From Pseudoalteromonas luteoviolacea (GTDB taxonomy: Bacteria; Pseudomonadota; Gammaproteobacteria; Enterobacterales; Alteromonadaceae), in NCBI RefSeq assembly GCF_000814765.1, contig NZ_JWIC01000007.1, positions 1,094,500-1,158,499 of the forward strand: a stretch of DNA of 64,000 nucleotides, read 5' to 3'. Of the stretch, positions 19,088-28,068 are shown piece by piece (position 1 is the first letter of the stretch; every line of letters starts with the position of its first letter). The position numbers were made by a program, and so were the translations under genes. Below the pieces are notes generated by a model. The model was given only the letters and a program-made list of their open reading frames with translations, had not been told where the DNA came from and searched no databases.

Positions 19088-20506
19088 ATGCGCATTATTA
19101 AACTGTCTATTTTAAGTTTGGCTGTTGCTGCAATAGTAGGATGTACAAGCACCTCCTACGAGCAAGATGTGGCTGCAAGTCAGCAGGCATTTAACTCACA
19201 AGTCGACGGCACAGCGGTACTCAACACAGTAGCGCGTTCGGATGAAGCCAATTGGTGGCAGCAACTTGAGGACACGCATTTAAATCAGCTGGTGGTGGAT
19301 GTGATGTCTGCCAACCAAAACCTCAAAGCCTCTGCAGCGCGTTTGCGCGCTGCAATGGCGGGGTTAAGTGAAGCTCAGCGCGCTCGCCTACCACAAGGTA
19401 ATATTAATCTTGCCGAGCAGCGCGGTACCACAGTACTTACTAATGGCATGCAAGGCCCAATTAATGAATCACTAAATAGTGGCGGTGCATTAACATGGGA
19501 TGTGGATTTATCGGGTCGTATTGCCAAGTTGGCGGATGCAGCTACATCCGCAGCAGAGGCTCAGCAAGGCCAGTATCAAGCTCTGGCAGGAGAGCTAGTC
19601 ACAACGACCATCCAGAGTTACCTGCAATGGCAGGCGCTCAAGCAAACTCAGACCTTGACTCAAGCGCAACTTACAGCACTTGAAGAGTCGATAGCCATCA
19701 TTGAGATCCGTGTCAAAGAAGGCGTGGCAACAGAGCTGGAGCTTAACCGAACCAAGTCGCAATATTTTGAGCACAAGCAACGCTTACCGCACATTGCCAC
19801 AGAGCTGGCTCGAGTAGAGCAGACATTGGCCGTGTTGAGCAACAAGTCGACTGATAAACTAGGTCTGCATGCATTAGAGCAAGCGCGTTATGAAGCGTTA
19901 GCGATTGCCATTAACGTAAACTCGGCATCGGATGCATTGCTGCAACGTGGTGATGTACAAAGTGCAATTGCCAAGCTTAAACAGCAAAGCTACCTGTCGC
20001 AAAGTGCAGAGCGAGCGCTATATCCAGACATTAGTTTTTCGGCATTTGCTGGGGTGCTCAACCCAACTGGGGTTAATTTTAATGATACCCAATCTAGCTG
20101 GCAGGTAGCCCCCACGTTGAGCTGGTCCTTGTTTAGTTACCCTCAGTTGTTGGCACAGATAGATAGACAAGCGGCGCTGAGCGAAGCGAGCTACTATGAC
20201 TACCGCCAAACCTTAACCCATGTTTTGGCACAGGCAGAGTATTCATTACGTGTCTTGTCACAAGCTAAAGAGCAACTAAATTATGCACATGAGCAAGTGA
20301 TTGCAGCCGAAAGTGCTTATCAGCAAGCAACCGCAGGATATAAAGAAGGGCAATTGGGTTATCTTGAGTTGTTGGATGCGCGTCAAGATGTTTTAATAGC
20401 GCAACAATCGCAAATGGCCATGAGAAATATGCTACTTAGCTCGTCGGTAAGTGTATATGGTGAACTAAACGGACAATGGTCTAAGGCTCTGGTTGCAAGT
20501 ATTTAA
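19088..20506 (+). CDS. RND efflux outer-membrane factor (OprM/NodT family) lipoprotein
   Basis: 472 residues with lipobox AAIVGC (Cys19). It contains two OEP (outer membrane efflux protein) repeats, the long alpha-helical barrel hairpins, and motifs such as WWQQLEDTHLNQLV, LTWDVDLSGRI and GYKEGQLGYLELLDARQD that are typical of NodT-type factors. It completes the tripartite pump. Its start follows the pump stop after two bases, so the three genes form one transcription unit. Confidence 0.94.
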   Translation: MRIIKLSILSLAVAAIVGCTSTSYEQDVAASQQAFNSQVDGTAVLNTVARSDEANWWQQLEDTHLNQLVVDVMSANQNLKASAARLRAAMAGLSEAQRARLPQGNINLAEQRGTTVLTNGMQGPINESLNSGGALTWDVDLSGRIAKLADAATSAAEAQQGQYQALAGELVTTTIQSYLQWQALKQTQTLTQAQLTALEESIAIIEIRVKEGVATELELNRTKSQYFEHKQRLPHIATELARVEQTLAVLSNKSTDKLGLHALEQARYEALAIAINVNSASDALLQRGDVQSAIAKLKQQSYLSQSAERALYPDISFSAFAGVLNPTGVNFNDTQSSWQVAPTLSWSLFSYPQLLAQIDRQAALSEASYYDYRQTLTHVLAQAEYSLRVLSQAKEQLNYAHEQVIAAESAYQQATAGYKEGQLGYLELLDARQDVLIAQQSQMAMRNMLLSSSVSVYGELNGQWSKALVASI

Positions 20507-20544
20507 TACGTGCAACAGCGCCACTTTTGGAGATACAACATACT

Positions 20545-21552
20545 ATGTCTATTGAACACACTAAGATGAAAGCCCTTGAATTACGTTCGCACGGACTTGA
20601 CTTTGACTTAGTCATGAGTGAACACGCCATGCCTGAGCCTACAAGCAATGAATTGCTCGTGGCCATTGAATATGTCGCGCTCAATCACTTAGATGCAAAA
20701 ATGGCAAGAGATGGGTTTAGCCAATGGGAATATCCGCATATTTTAGGGTTGGATGCCGTTGGTACAGTGATTCAAGCTGGTAAAGGGGTATTTCCAAAAG
20801 CGGGCACCCGAGTGTTGTTTAATGCTAACTTGGCACAAAAAGGCATGTTAAAAGAGTTTGCCGTGGTACCTAATCACGCAGTCTCTGAGTTGCCAGCCGA
20901 TATTAGCCCTGAAGTGGCGGTGATCTTACCGAATGCTGGCATGGCTGCGTTACTCGCCATTGAGAAGTTAAAGTTGCAAGAGGGCGACTCTCTCGCCATC
21001 AATAGCGCACAGGGTGCCGTATCGCATTTCGCTATACAATACGCAAAGCAAAAGGGCGCACAAGTCTTTGCTTTTGCACAAAAAGAGCATCATAAACGAC
21101 TGCGTAAGTTAGGGGCTGATTTTGCTTTTGATTGTGAGTCAGAAAACGTGTGCGACCAAATTAAGCGTGAGATTGGTCCTGAGGGGTTCGACTGCATTTT
21201 AAACACCTCTGGCGGTGACTCGTTTGTGACAGACTTAGAACATTTACGTTTTTGTGGCCGCATAGCCTGTTTGAACGGGTTTAGTGAAATTCCTCAAGAG
21301 CTGTTGTTTGAGAAGTCGCCAAACATTGGTGTCGTGTCAATTGGTGGTGCTTGGTTAGCAAATAACCTCTGTGCACAACAGCACTTATGCTTTATGGGGC
21401 AAAAGCTCCTAGCCGATGTGAAATCAGGTCAGATCAAAGTGCCTGACATAGAGCTCATTGAGTTTAGTGCGCAGGCCGTGAAAGATACTTTATCTTGCTT
21501 GCTCACCGCGTCGTGTCAAAAGCGGCCAGTGATTAAAATCGAACACGCATAA
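20545..21552 (+). CDS. MDR-superfamily oxidoreductase (quinone oxidoreductase-like)
   Basis: About 335 residues. An N-terminal GroES-like domain (ALNHLDAKMARDG, then HILGLDAVGTVIQAGKGV) is followed by a Rossmann NAD(P)-binding domain (LAINSAQGAVSHFAIQYAKQKGA). The zinc-binding cysteine cluster of alcohol dehydrogenases is missing, so it is likely a zinc-independent quinone-reductase-like enzyme. The ATG at 20545 has GGAG 12 bases upstream; 20566 is an alternative start. It lies 38 bases after the efflux operon and could be co-transcribed, perhaps detoxifying quinones or aldehydes. Confidence 0.85.
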   Translation: MSIEHTKMKALELRSHGLDFDLVMSEHAMPEPTSNELLVAIEYVALNHLDAKMARDGFSQWEYPHILGLDAVGTVIQAGKGVFPKAGTRVLFNANLAQKGMLKEFAVVPNHAVSELPADISPEVAVILPNAGMAALLAIEKLKLQEGDSLAINSAQGAVSHFAIQYAKQKGAQVFAFAQKEHHKRLRKLGADFAFDCESENVCDQIKREIGPEGFDCILNTSGGDSFVTDLEHLRFCGRIACLNGFSEIPQELLFEKSPNIGVVSIGGAWLANNLCAQQHLCFMGQKLLADVKSGQIKVPDIELIEFSAQAVKDTLSCLLTASCQKRPVIKIEHA

Positions 21553-21584
21553 AAAAAGCCACAACCTAGGTTGTGGCTTTTTTT
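21551..21584. terminator. Strong bidirectional terminator (34-bp perfect palindrome)
   Basis: A perfect palindrome centred between 21567 and 21568, built on AGCCACAACC/GGTTGTGGCT, is flanked by runs of A and T. It lies between the convergent oxidoreductase and PagL-type genes and serves both strands. Confidence 0.92.
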
Positions 21585-21588
21585 ATCT

Positions 21589-22109
21589 TTAAAACTTGGA
21601 TGAATAAGAAAGAGATAAAAAGTCCAATCCCGGGTTTGGGCTTTTAAAGCCGGCATTAGAATAATGAATATATCGCATCGCGATATTGGCCTCTCCCAAT
21701 TTGTAAACGAGCCCTAACCGATCTTCAAATTGGTAATGGGTACTCACGTTTTTTCCTGCAAACTCAGTATCTTCAAGTAGTGCCAAGCCAATACCAAACT
21801 CGATAGACAAAGGTCTGTTATAGAGTGTCATGACCGGGTATCTGATCACCGGAGATACGGCTAAGACAAAGTTTTGATCGTACTTGCCGCTGTCACCGAA
21901 ACGCCAAAAGTTGACGCTTGACTCAAAATACATATCAACATGATGCCAATTGCGGGCAGCCATGATTTTGTATGGTACTGATAAGCAAGCTTTACGCCCC
22001 GTACATCACCTTCTCCATGAATATAATGTATTCCGTAACCATGAGGCGAGCTAGCCAAGGCTGAGCCCGACACAACCAAAGATAAAAGTAGGCCTGATAA
22101 GTGTTTCAT
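21589..22109 (-). pseudogene. PagL-type lipid A 3-O-deacylase (acyloxyacyl hydrolase), frameshifted
   Basis: The first frame (22109 downwards) gives the signal peptide MKHLSGLLLSLVVSGSALAS and GVKLAYQYHTKSW. A second frame then continues HHVDMYFESSVNFWRFG and the conserved end RYIHYSNAGFKSPNPG. The catalytic His and Ser of PagL are present in HYSNAG; the usual Glu 14 residues after the His is Asp here. The two frames join if one C is restored to the CCC run near 21951, so a single-base deletion (real or a sequencing error) breaks the gene. The intact protein would be an outer-membrane beta-barrel of about 170 residues that removes an acyl chain from lipid A. Confidence 0.8.
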
Positions 22110-22350
22110 AACACGTGCTTCAATAGAGAATTTGCATCATTGTGCGCGTTATTTTTATGTCTAAATAGAAACTAAAAAGCAATTTATTGGTGTCGATTTG
22201 GCATCATTAATGTAAGTGTTTGGTTTTTCGATTAATTTTTAATTTGTGCATTATTGGCATCAATTAATTGCTGTTTTGTTGACTTATTTAACTATAAAGG
22301 AGGTGTACACTTACCTTAATCGCACCTTAACAACAAAAGAGAGCAACACA

Positions 22351-22986
22351 ATGCGCACTTGGTTTTCGTCACTTGCCTTGATGGCAGTATTGGTAATCAG
22401 TTTAAGCTTACCTGCACACAGTCAGGATGATAATCAACCTGCGAGTCAGCTAGATGTATTAGCAAAAGATTTGAGCTTACAGTTTAAACAAGCCACTGAG
22501 CAACTGGCTCTGTTGCCTGCCAACGAGCGAGATGCGTTTGCCATGCGAGTCGTTAATGCACAGCTTGCGCCGCATTTAGATTTGGAGTTTTCTTCTTTAA
22601 AATTACTAGGTAAGCATGTTCGCGGTTTAGATAGACAACAAACGGCTGAGTTTACAAGGCTGATTGAGTCACAATTGGTAAATATGTATGCCCAAGTGCT
22701 GGTGGATTATAAAGGCGCTGATGTGTCATTGCAGTCTTTACAAACTAATCAAGGCCAAAAGTTTGCAGAGGCGGCCATTGATATAAATAAGCCCAATCGC
22801 GAACACTCGCAACTGATCTTTAAGTTTAAACAAGATACACAAGGTCAGTGGCGCGTATATGATGTGATCTCTCGCCATGTTTCGCAGTTAAGTGTTAAGC
22901 GTCAAAGCTTGGTATTAAAAATCAGTGAAATTGGTTTTGAGCAGTTAAATAATGAGCTAAGACAAGCGCAAGCAAATAATATTTAA
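22351..22986 (+). CDS. MlaC/Ttg2-type periplasmic phospholipid-binding protein (orphan)
   Basis: 211 residues with a signal peptide (MRTWFSSLALMAVLVISLSLPAHS). An MlaC-like domain contains LLGKHVRGLDRQQTAEFTRLIE, YKGADVSLQSLQ and the Gln-Trp-Arg-Val-Tyr-Asp-Val motif. MlaC carries phospholipids between membranes. Here it stands alone without mlaABDEF neighbours, so it is probably a paralogue with another partner. GAGAG precedes the ATG at 22351; a longer frame from 22246 lacks a signal peptide at its start. Confidence 0.82.
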   Translation: MRTWFSSLALMAVLVISLSLPAHSQDDNQPASQLDVLAKDLSLQFKQATEQLALLPANERDAFAMRVVNAQLAPHLDLEFSSLKLLGKHVRGLDRQQTAEFTRLIESQLVNMYAQVLVDYKGADVSLQSLQTNQGQKFAEAAIDINKPNREHSQLIFKFKQDTQGQWRVYDVISRHVSQLSVKRQSLVLKISEIGFEQLNNELRQAQANNI

Positions 22987-23204
22987 AAAGATTGTTGCAC
23001 CTTAAAGGTTAACAAACCTGCGCAACAAGGTGTGTAGGCCTTACGAATTAAGTAGTAGGGTAGCGTGGGTTTAAACAATTATTGCAAAGGGGCAAATTGT
23101 AGGTGTTTTTGCCCTCGTTGCCTCTCTATGAAAAGGTTTTTTTGTACTTTACACTGCCAAGCCATACAGGTTTTTTGGCAGCAAATTTACAAGGAAGCAT
23201 TTTC

Positions 23205-26012
23205 ATGACGTTGTTAAAACAACAGCACTTTTTGGGGCAAATCGAACAAGACAAACAACATTCCTCCCCCTTTTTACCAGCGCAAGACAACCCAGTATTG
23301 TGCGCCGAACCTTTGCCGCCAAACCCTTATTGTGAATTACCCATGCGGGGTGTACCCAGTGATATTTTAACTGGGCTTAAGCCACACTATTCAAACTACA
23401 TACGTGTACCGGTAAGTTCAGCAAGATACTGGCATACCGGATATGATTTGCACGCAGATAAACAGTTGTATTGTGTTAACAAAAACAGCACACAGCGAAT
23501 TAGTACCGCGTTACAAAGTCAATCAGCGGATACGTATGCGTTTATTAAAAAACCGCCCGTGAGCGTATCAACCCAAGCTGTAACATGTGCGCCGGCCAAG
23601 CCGACAAGCGCGATGTTTAAATCAGATGCAGCGGCGGTCGCTGCTGGCGCACTGCCAAAAGAGCACATTGAAAATCAGCCGAAAAATGCAGATACCATTG
23701 CCCCCTCGGTGATCATAAGTCAGCCAAAAGACGCGCAAACCTTGGTTTTAAAGCAAAGTGCGCAAACTAAAAAGCGTTTTGCGCACCATGTGATGCGACC
23801 CGGTGAAACCGTTGAAAGTGTGGTGGACCTGTACACAGGGACACTCGACACTGGCCGAGTATATGGCTTTAACTACCCACAAATTACCGCTAAAAAACCA
23901 CCTAAACCCGGTGACACCATAAAAGTACATACTGGCTATGATGTACTTGTTAAAGGTCAGTTTTATAACAGTCATTCTGTTGAAGTTAGTTGGCAAGGGC
24001 CAACATCCGGAACTATGCACGCAGAGTTAGAACGCATTGATGGTGAGTATCAGCCTGATACGGGGTATGAGTACACGCTTGCTTTGCCGCTTATTGAAGG
24101 AAAGTACCAGCTTACCGCCAATGCGGATGGCGCAAGTCATCGCATTCAATTTTCGGTTGTTGAGTCAAATGAGCAGCAACAAATTGTAGATATTATTTAT
24201 ATCCCCGCGGATCATAGTTTTGTTGCCGTCACCCAGTCACTGGCGGATATTTTAGATGCGCAAAGAGCCGAGCTGAACCCCTTAATTGAAAACTTAAAGC
24301 AGTGTATCGCTGGGCAGAGTCAAGATGTTGTTGGTCAAGGACCAAGCGAAAGTTTGGTTAAAGCCAAAGATGAGCTCAATAGTGCATTAAAGCCTTTAGT
24401 GAGCGGGCCAAGCGCAAATAGCATCACAGAAGTGATAGGTTATAAAGGTAATAAATATACCTATGTACGCAGTGATAAAGTCGCGAACCACACTCGCAAA
24501 TATAAAATTAAAACCGATATTCGCGATGGCCGACGTTTTAGCAATGACAAAGGAGAGCTTGATAAAAGTAAACTCGCTCAAGCCCTAAAGAATGACTTAA
24601 GTAAGTTAAAGACCAGTTTTAAGTTTGATCACAAGCTACTCGATGACTACACCGCAGTGTGGGGCGATTGGGCTAAAGAGTTAAACAAAAACCTCAGTAT
24701 AAAAGGGTTTGAAAAAAGCGATTACTTTGATGCGAGCGCAGAAGCAAGGTTGATGCGCTATACACATGGTGCCAGTATTGCCGCAGCATTTAATCCCAAA
24801 GATGGCGTTTTTGCTTTGCAAGGCGATTTTAAATCAGACTTTGCCGTGGGGGAGGCAAAAGCGGAGCTCAGTGGCTATTTACCCAGTAAGCGCGGATATG
24901 AAATGACATTTATGATGCCGCTCAAAAACTCCACCCAAGAGCGCGAAATTAATTTGGGGGCGATGAGGCTAGGTGCAACCGTATCCGTGTTTGGCTATGC
25001 TGGGGCAAAATTACAAGCATCAGTGAATTTGGGCTGCTCGCTCAAGCAAGGAAAAATGATGGTGAACGGTTTAAGTGAGCAGGAGAAAAAGCAAATGCGT
25101 AAAGCTGACCGCATGTTTGAGCCAGTCAAAGGCGGTGCAGAAGCTTTTGTTGGTGTATCCGGCGGGTGTGAATTGGCAGGCGCCTTACAGTGGGACAATC
25201 CAGAAAAGAAAAAGCGTCCAGCATTTTGTGATCTTGCAAAGATAGGTGGCAAAGCGCAAGGCTCTTTAGGCGCAGGCGCCCAATGGGGCTTTTATATTGG
25301 CTATGAAGATGGCAAGTTTAAGATTAAAGCAAAAGCAAGTCTCGTATGGGGCGTTGGCGCAGGTGGAGAGCTTGTCTGTGAAGTAGGCGTGGATGAGCTG
25401 CTAACATTAGTACAATTTGTATATCACCAGCTGAAAAATGAAGATTATGATTATTTGACCTTTATACAGCCCTTGGCGTTTAAGGTGTTGTACAAGGCGG
25501 TTATGCTGCAGATTTATACTGGAAAAAATACAATAGAGTTTATGTATGGTTCGGGTAAAGACATTGATATGGTCTTACGTAAAAAAATCACTCAAAACCT
25601 TCAGAGTAAAAGGCTCGCTGATCAAATAATTTCTCAACCTGAATTGCTAAAATATACAGCCCCTGAGGCAAAAGGCGGATTGTTGAGTGCTTTGGCAAGT
25701 ACCAACTTTACTAACTACTTGGACACGGACTCGTATAGTTGGACTGGGTTTAACGAACAGAGAGAAAATGCCATCTTGGTTATATTAAAGCATATATTGT
25801 GCAGGCATGAACTAGACGAGGTACTGCAGCATATGGGGGAAGGGGGGACAAATTGTTCGAAGCAAGAGGGGCTAGACCAACTGAATAGTATTTTAGATTT
25901 CTCCCAACAGAATCAGTTTGATGCATGGCAGCGCCAGCTGCCACTCAGTGCAAAAGCTGGCTCCGTTGAGACCGCCATGTTGCATATAGAGCCATTTAGC
26001 GCGACAGCATAA
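23205..26012 (+). CDS. Large toxin-like protein with LysM-like segment, function unknown
   Basis: 935 residues, starting at an ATG with AAGGAAG eight bases upstream (an in-frame GTG at 23103 is less likely). No signal peptide. The N-terminal 190 residues are Pro/Ser-rich with no recognised fold. Residues about 195-245 (HHVMRPGETVESVVDLY to PGDTIKVH) resemble a LysM or LysM-like module. An Ig-like beta domain follows (about 250-330), then a charged coiled segment (about 370-510) and a long Gly-rich beta region (about 515-740) with repeats such as GAEAFVGVSGGCELAGAL and GSLGAGAQWGFYIGYEDGK. The end is helical. The layout recalls large signal-less effectors of contact or type VI systems, but no PAAR, MIX or Rhs marker is seen. 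It faces the SUMF1 array from 26037. Confidence 0.6.
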   Translation: MTLLKQQHFLGQIEQDKQHSSPFLPAQDNPVLCAEPLPPNPYCELPMRGVPSDILTGLKPHYSNYIRVPVSSARYWHTGYDLHADKQLYCVNKNSTQRISTALQSQSADTYAFIKKPPVSVSTQAVTCAPAKPTSAMFKSDAAAVAAGALPKEHIENQPKNADTIAPSVIISQPKDAQTLVLKQSAQTKKRFAHHVMRPGETVESVVDLYTGTLDTGRVYGFNYPQITAKKPPKPGDTIKVHTGYDVLVKGQFYNSHSVEVSWQGPTSGTMHAELERIDGEYQPDTGYEYTLALPLIEGKYQLTANADGASHRIQFSVVESNEQQQIVDIIYIPADHSFVAVTQSLADILDAQRAELNPLIENLKQCIAGQSQDVVGQGPSESLVKAKDELNSALKPLVSGPSANSITEVIGYKGNKYTYVRSDKVANHTRKYKIKTDIRDGRRFSNDKGELDKSKLAQALKNDLSKLKTSFKFDHKLLDDYTAVWGDWAKELNKNLSIKGFEKSDYFDASAEARLMRYTHGASIAAAFNPKDGVFALQGDFKSDFAVGEAKAELSGYLPSKRGYEMTFMMPLKNSTQEREINLGAMRLGATVSVFGYAGAKLQASVNLGCSLKQGKMMVNGLSEQEKKQMRKADRMFEPVKGGAEAFVGVSGGCELAGALQWDNPEKKKRPAFCDLAKIGGKAQGSLGAGAQWGFYIGYEDGKFKIKAKASLVWGVGAGGELVCEVGVDELLTLVQFVYHQLKNEDYDYLTFIQPLAFKVLYKAVMLQIYTGKNTIEFMYGSGKDIDMVLRKKITQNLQSKRLADQIISQPELLKYTAPEAKGGLLSALASTNFTNYLDTDSYSWTGFNEQRENAILVILKHILCRHELDEVLQHMGEGGTNCSKQEGLDQLNSILDFSQQNQFDAWQRQLPLSAKAGSVETAMLHIEPFSATA

Positions 26013-26036
26013 TCATTTGAAAGGTGTGCTGATTAT

Positions 26037-26945
26037 TCAAAGCGGTAGTGATTTATTCAGAGCACACCTAAACCCTGTGACGCGATAGGCAATATCTAGC
26101 TTTTCAGTCTCTTGACGTGTGTATACATTACTCCCATTTGGTGATTCAATAAACATGCCGCCCCGCATAACTTTTTGACTGCCAGTGCTAGGCCCTTTTG
26201 GATTGTGTTCGGGAGAGTTTTGATAGTAGTCCTCTGCCCACCAGTCATTAACCCACTCGATCATATTGCCACTTAAATCATAGAAGCCTAGCGGGTTCGG
26301 TGGGTACGTCCCGCTGATTGTAGAGCTTTCATCGCTAACCGAAGGTGAAAAGTTAACACCAAGGTCTAGTAATCCTGTATCAGTGGCAAAAGGCATATTC
26401 TCCCCTCGGTTACGTGCAGCAAACTCCCACTGTGCTTCAGTGGGTAAATCAAAGGGTAAATTTGTAAGCTTAGCCAACCACAAGCAGTAGTTCTTTGCGC
26501 CATACCAGCTCACGCCTGCCGGGTATTCGGGGCCTCGCCAGATTTCTTTTCTATCCCATTCGTCCCATACTGCTTTTGGTAGATTATGCACCGCAGTGTA
26601 TAAATCAAAGTCCCCATAACTGACTTCGTATGCGCCCATCGAGTAGCTGGTTAATGTGACCTTGTGAGCGGGCTTGTTATCAGTCGCGATGGTCCAAGGC
26701 AAATCGTCGGGTCCACCGCCATCTCCCATCATGAAGCTGCCGCCTTCAACAAAAATCATTTGGGCTTTGGTGCGCGCAATCAAGGCTTGAACTTGTTTGT
26801 CTTGTTCTCCCGTGATTTTGTCGATGCGCTGGCCAAGGTCTTCACAGCCACCCAGTAACATGCTGGCCAGAGGAACGAGTATGAGTTGTTTAGTCCGATA
26901 GGGCAGTAAACCTGAAGCGGTTTTTTCAAAGCCGTTTTTAATCAT
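26037..26945 (-). CDS. SUMF1/FGE-fold lipoprotein, array copy 1
   Basis: 302 residues. The N-terminal signal ends in a lipobox (SMLLGGC), so it is a predicted lipoprotein. The SUMF1 (formylglycine-generating-enzyme-like) domain starts at MIFVEGGSFMMGDGG and runs to TGFRCALN, with DLPTEAQWEFAARNRGE and GFYDLSGNMIEWVNDWW as family hallmarks. The catalytic Cys pair of true FGEs should fall between MRGG and GFRC; none is there, so it is probably not a sulfatase activator. Copy 1 is nearest the toxin-like gene, convergent with it, 24 bases between stops. N-terminal half matches copy 3; C-terminal half matches copy 2. Confidence 0.85.
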   Translation of the reverse strand: MIKNGFEKTASGLLPYRTKQLILVPLASMLLGGCEDLGQRIDKITGEQDKQVQALIARTKAQMIFVEGGSFMMGDGGGPDDLPWTIATDNKPAHKVTLTSYSMGAYEVSYGDFDLYTAVHNLPKAVWDEWDRKEIWRGPEYPAGVSWYGAKNYCLWLAKLTNLPFDLPTEAQWEFAARNRGENMPFATDTGLLDLGVNFSPSVSDESSTISGTYPPNPLGFYDLSGNMIEWVNDWWAEDYYQNSPEHNPKGPSTGSQKVMRGGMFIESPNGSNVYTRQETEKLDIAYRVTGFRCALNKSLPL

Positions 26946-27057
26946 TAATTACTTATCCTTAGTATGATTAATTTATGCGCTAGCATATCAGGGACAGGGT
27001 AAAGGAGAAAGTGAATCGTTATAAAGTATGAGGTTTAAAGGTTTAATCGTTTTTAAG
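26946..27057 (-). promoter_or_regulatory. Upstream segment repeated before every SUMF1 copy
   Basis: About 110 bases, nearly identical in front of copies 1-4 (26946-27057, 27957-28068, 28972-29083, 29987-30098). It contains the ribosome binding site AAGGATAA and an AT-rich block CGCATAAATTAATCAT read on the minus strand. Each copy thus probably has its own promoter rather than sharing an operon. A worn fifth relic is at 33236-33345. Confidence 0.6.
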
Positions 27058-27885
27058 TTAAAGAGGTTGCGATTGATTTAGGGCGCACCTAAAACCAAGA
27101 TCTCTGTAACTTAAATTAAGCTCCGCAGCTTTTTGTCTTGAATAGACATTATTTCCGCGGGGGGACTCCATAAATGTTCCGCCTCGCATGATTTTTTGAT
27201 TACCAATGCTTGGCCCTTTGGGGTTATGTTCGGGAGAGTGTTGGTAATAATCTTCAGCCCACCAATCGTTAACCCACTCAATCATATTGCCACTTAAGTC
27301 ATAAAAGCCAAGTGGGTTGGGTGGGTATGTACCGCTAATGGCAGAGCTTTTTGAGCTGATTGAAGGTGCAAAATTTACACCGAGCTCTAACAGCCCGTTA
27401 TTGGTGGCAAAAAACAAGTTCTCGCCTCGATTACGTGCAGCAAATTCCCACTGTGCTTCAGTGGGTAAATCAAATGGTAAATTTGTAAGCTTAGCTAACC
27501 AAAGGCAGTAGTTCTTTGCGCCATACCAGTTTACCCCAGCTGGATATTCTGGCGCGCGCCAAATAGCCTCTCGTTTCCACTTTTTATCCCACATGGTTTT
27601 AGGTAAATCATTCACCGCCGTGTATAAATCAAAGTCCCCATAATTGACTTCATAAGCACCCATAGAGTAACTACTTAATGTGACCTTGTGAGCAGGCTTG
27701 TTATCAGTAAATCGGGTCCATGGCAATCCATCGGGTGCGCCGCCATCTCCCATCATGAAGCTGCCGCCTTCAACAAAAATCATTTGGGCTTTGGTGCGCG
27801 CAATCAAGGCTTGAACTTGTTTGTCTTGTTCTCCCGTGATTTTGTCGATGCGCTGTCCAAGGTCTTCACAGCCACCCAGTAACAT
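27058..27885 (-). CDS. SUMF1/FGE-fold protein, array copy 2, signal peptide broken
   Basis: 275 residues from an internal ATG at 27885 (MLLGGCEDLGQ). The original start at 27956 still reads MIKKVFDKTAFNLQPYRT. Relative to copies 1, 3 and 4, a net 13-base loss near 27903-27910 then shifts the frame and removes the hydrophobic part of the lipoprotein signal. The SUMF1 domain itself is intact (MGDGGAPDGLPW to YRDLGFRCALNQ). It would be produced, if at all, as a cytoplasmic protein, or the copy is decaying. N-terminal half matches copy 4; C-terminal half matches copy 1. Confidence 0.78.
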   Translation of the reverse strand: MLLGGCEDLGQRIDKITGEQDKQVQALIARTKAQMIFVEGGSFMMGDGGAPDGLPWTRFTDNKPAHKVTLSSYSMGAYEVNYGDFDLYTAVNDLPKTMWDKKWKREAIWRAPEYPAGVNWYGAKNYCLWLAKLTNLPFDLPTEAQWEFAARNRGENLFFATNNGLLELGVNFAPSISSKSSAISGTYPPNPLGFYDLSGNMIEWVNDWWAEDYYQHSPEHNPKGPSIGNQKIMRGGTFMESPRGNNVYSRQKAAELNLSYRDLGFRCALNQSQPL

Positions 27886-28068
27886 GCTGGCCAGAGGAAC
27901 GAAGTACGATAGGGCTGTAAATTAAAAGCGGTTTTGTCGAAGACTTTTTTAATCATTAATTACTTATCCTTAGTATGATTAATTTATGCGCTAGCATATC
28001 AGGGACAGGGTATAGGAGAAAGTGAATCGTTATAAAGTATGAGGTTTAAAGGTTTAGTCGTTTTTAAA

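Noticed and set aside
23205..26012. Naming the protein a type VI secretion effector
   Set aside because: No PAAR, VgrG, MIX, Rhs or Hcp signature and no T6SS genes in the window; kept as toxin-like only.
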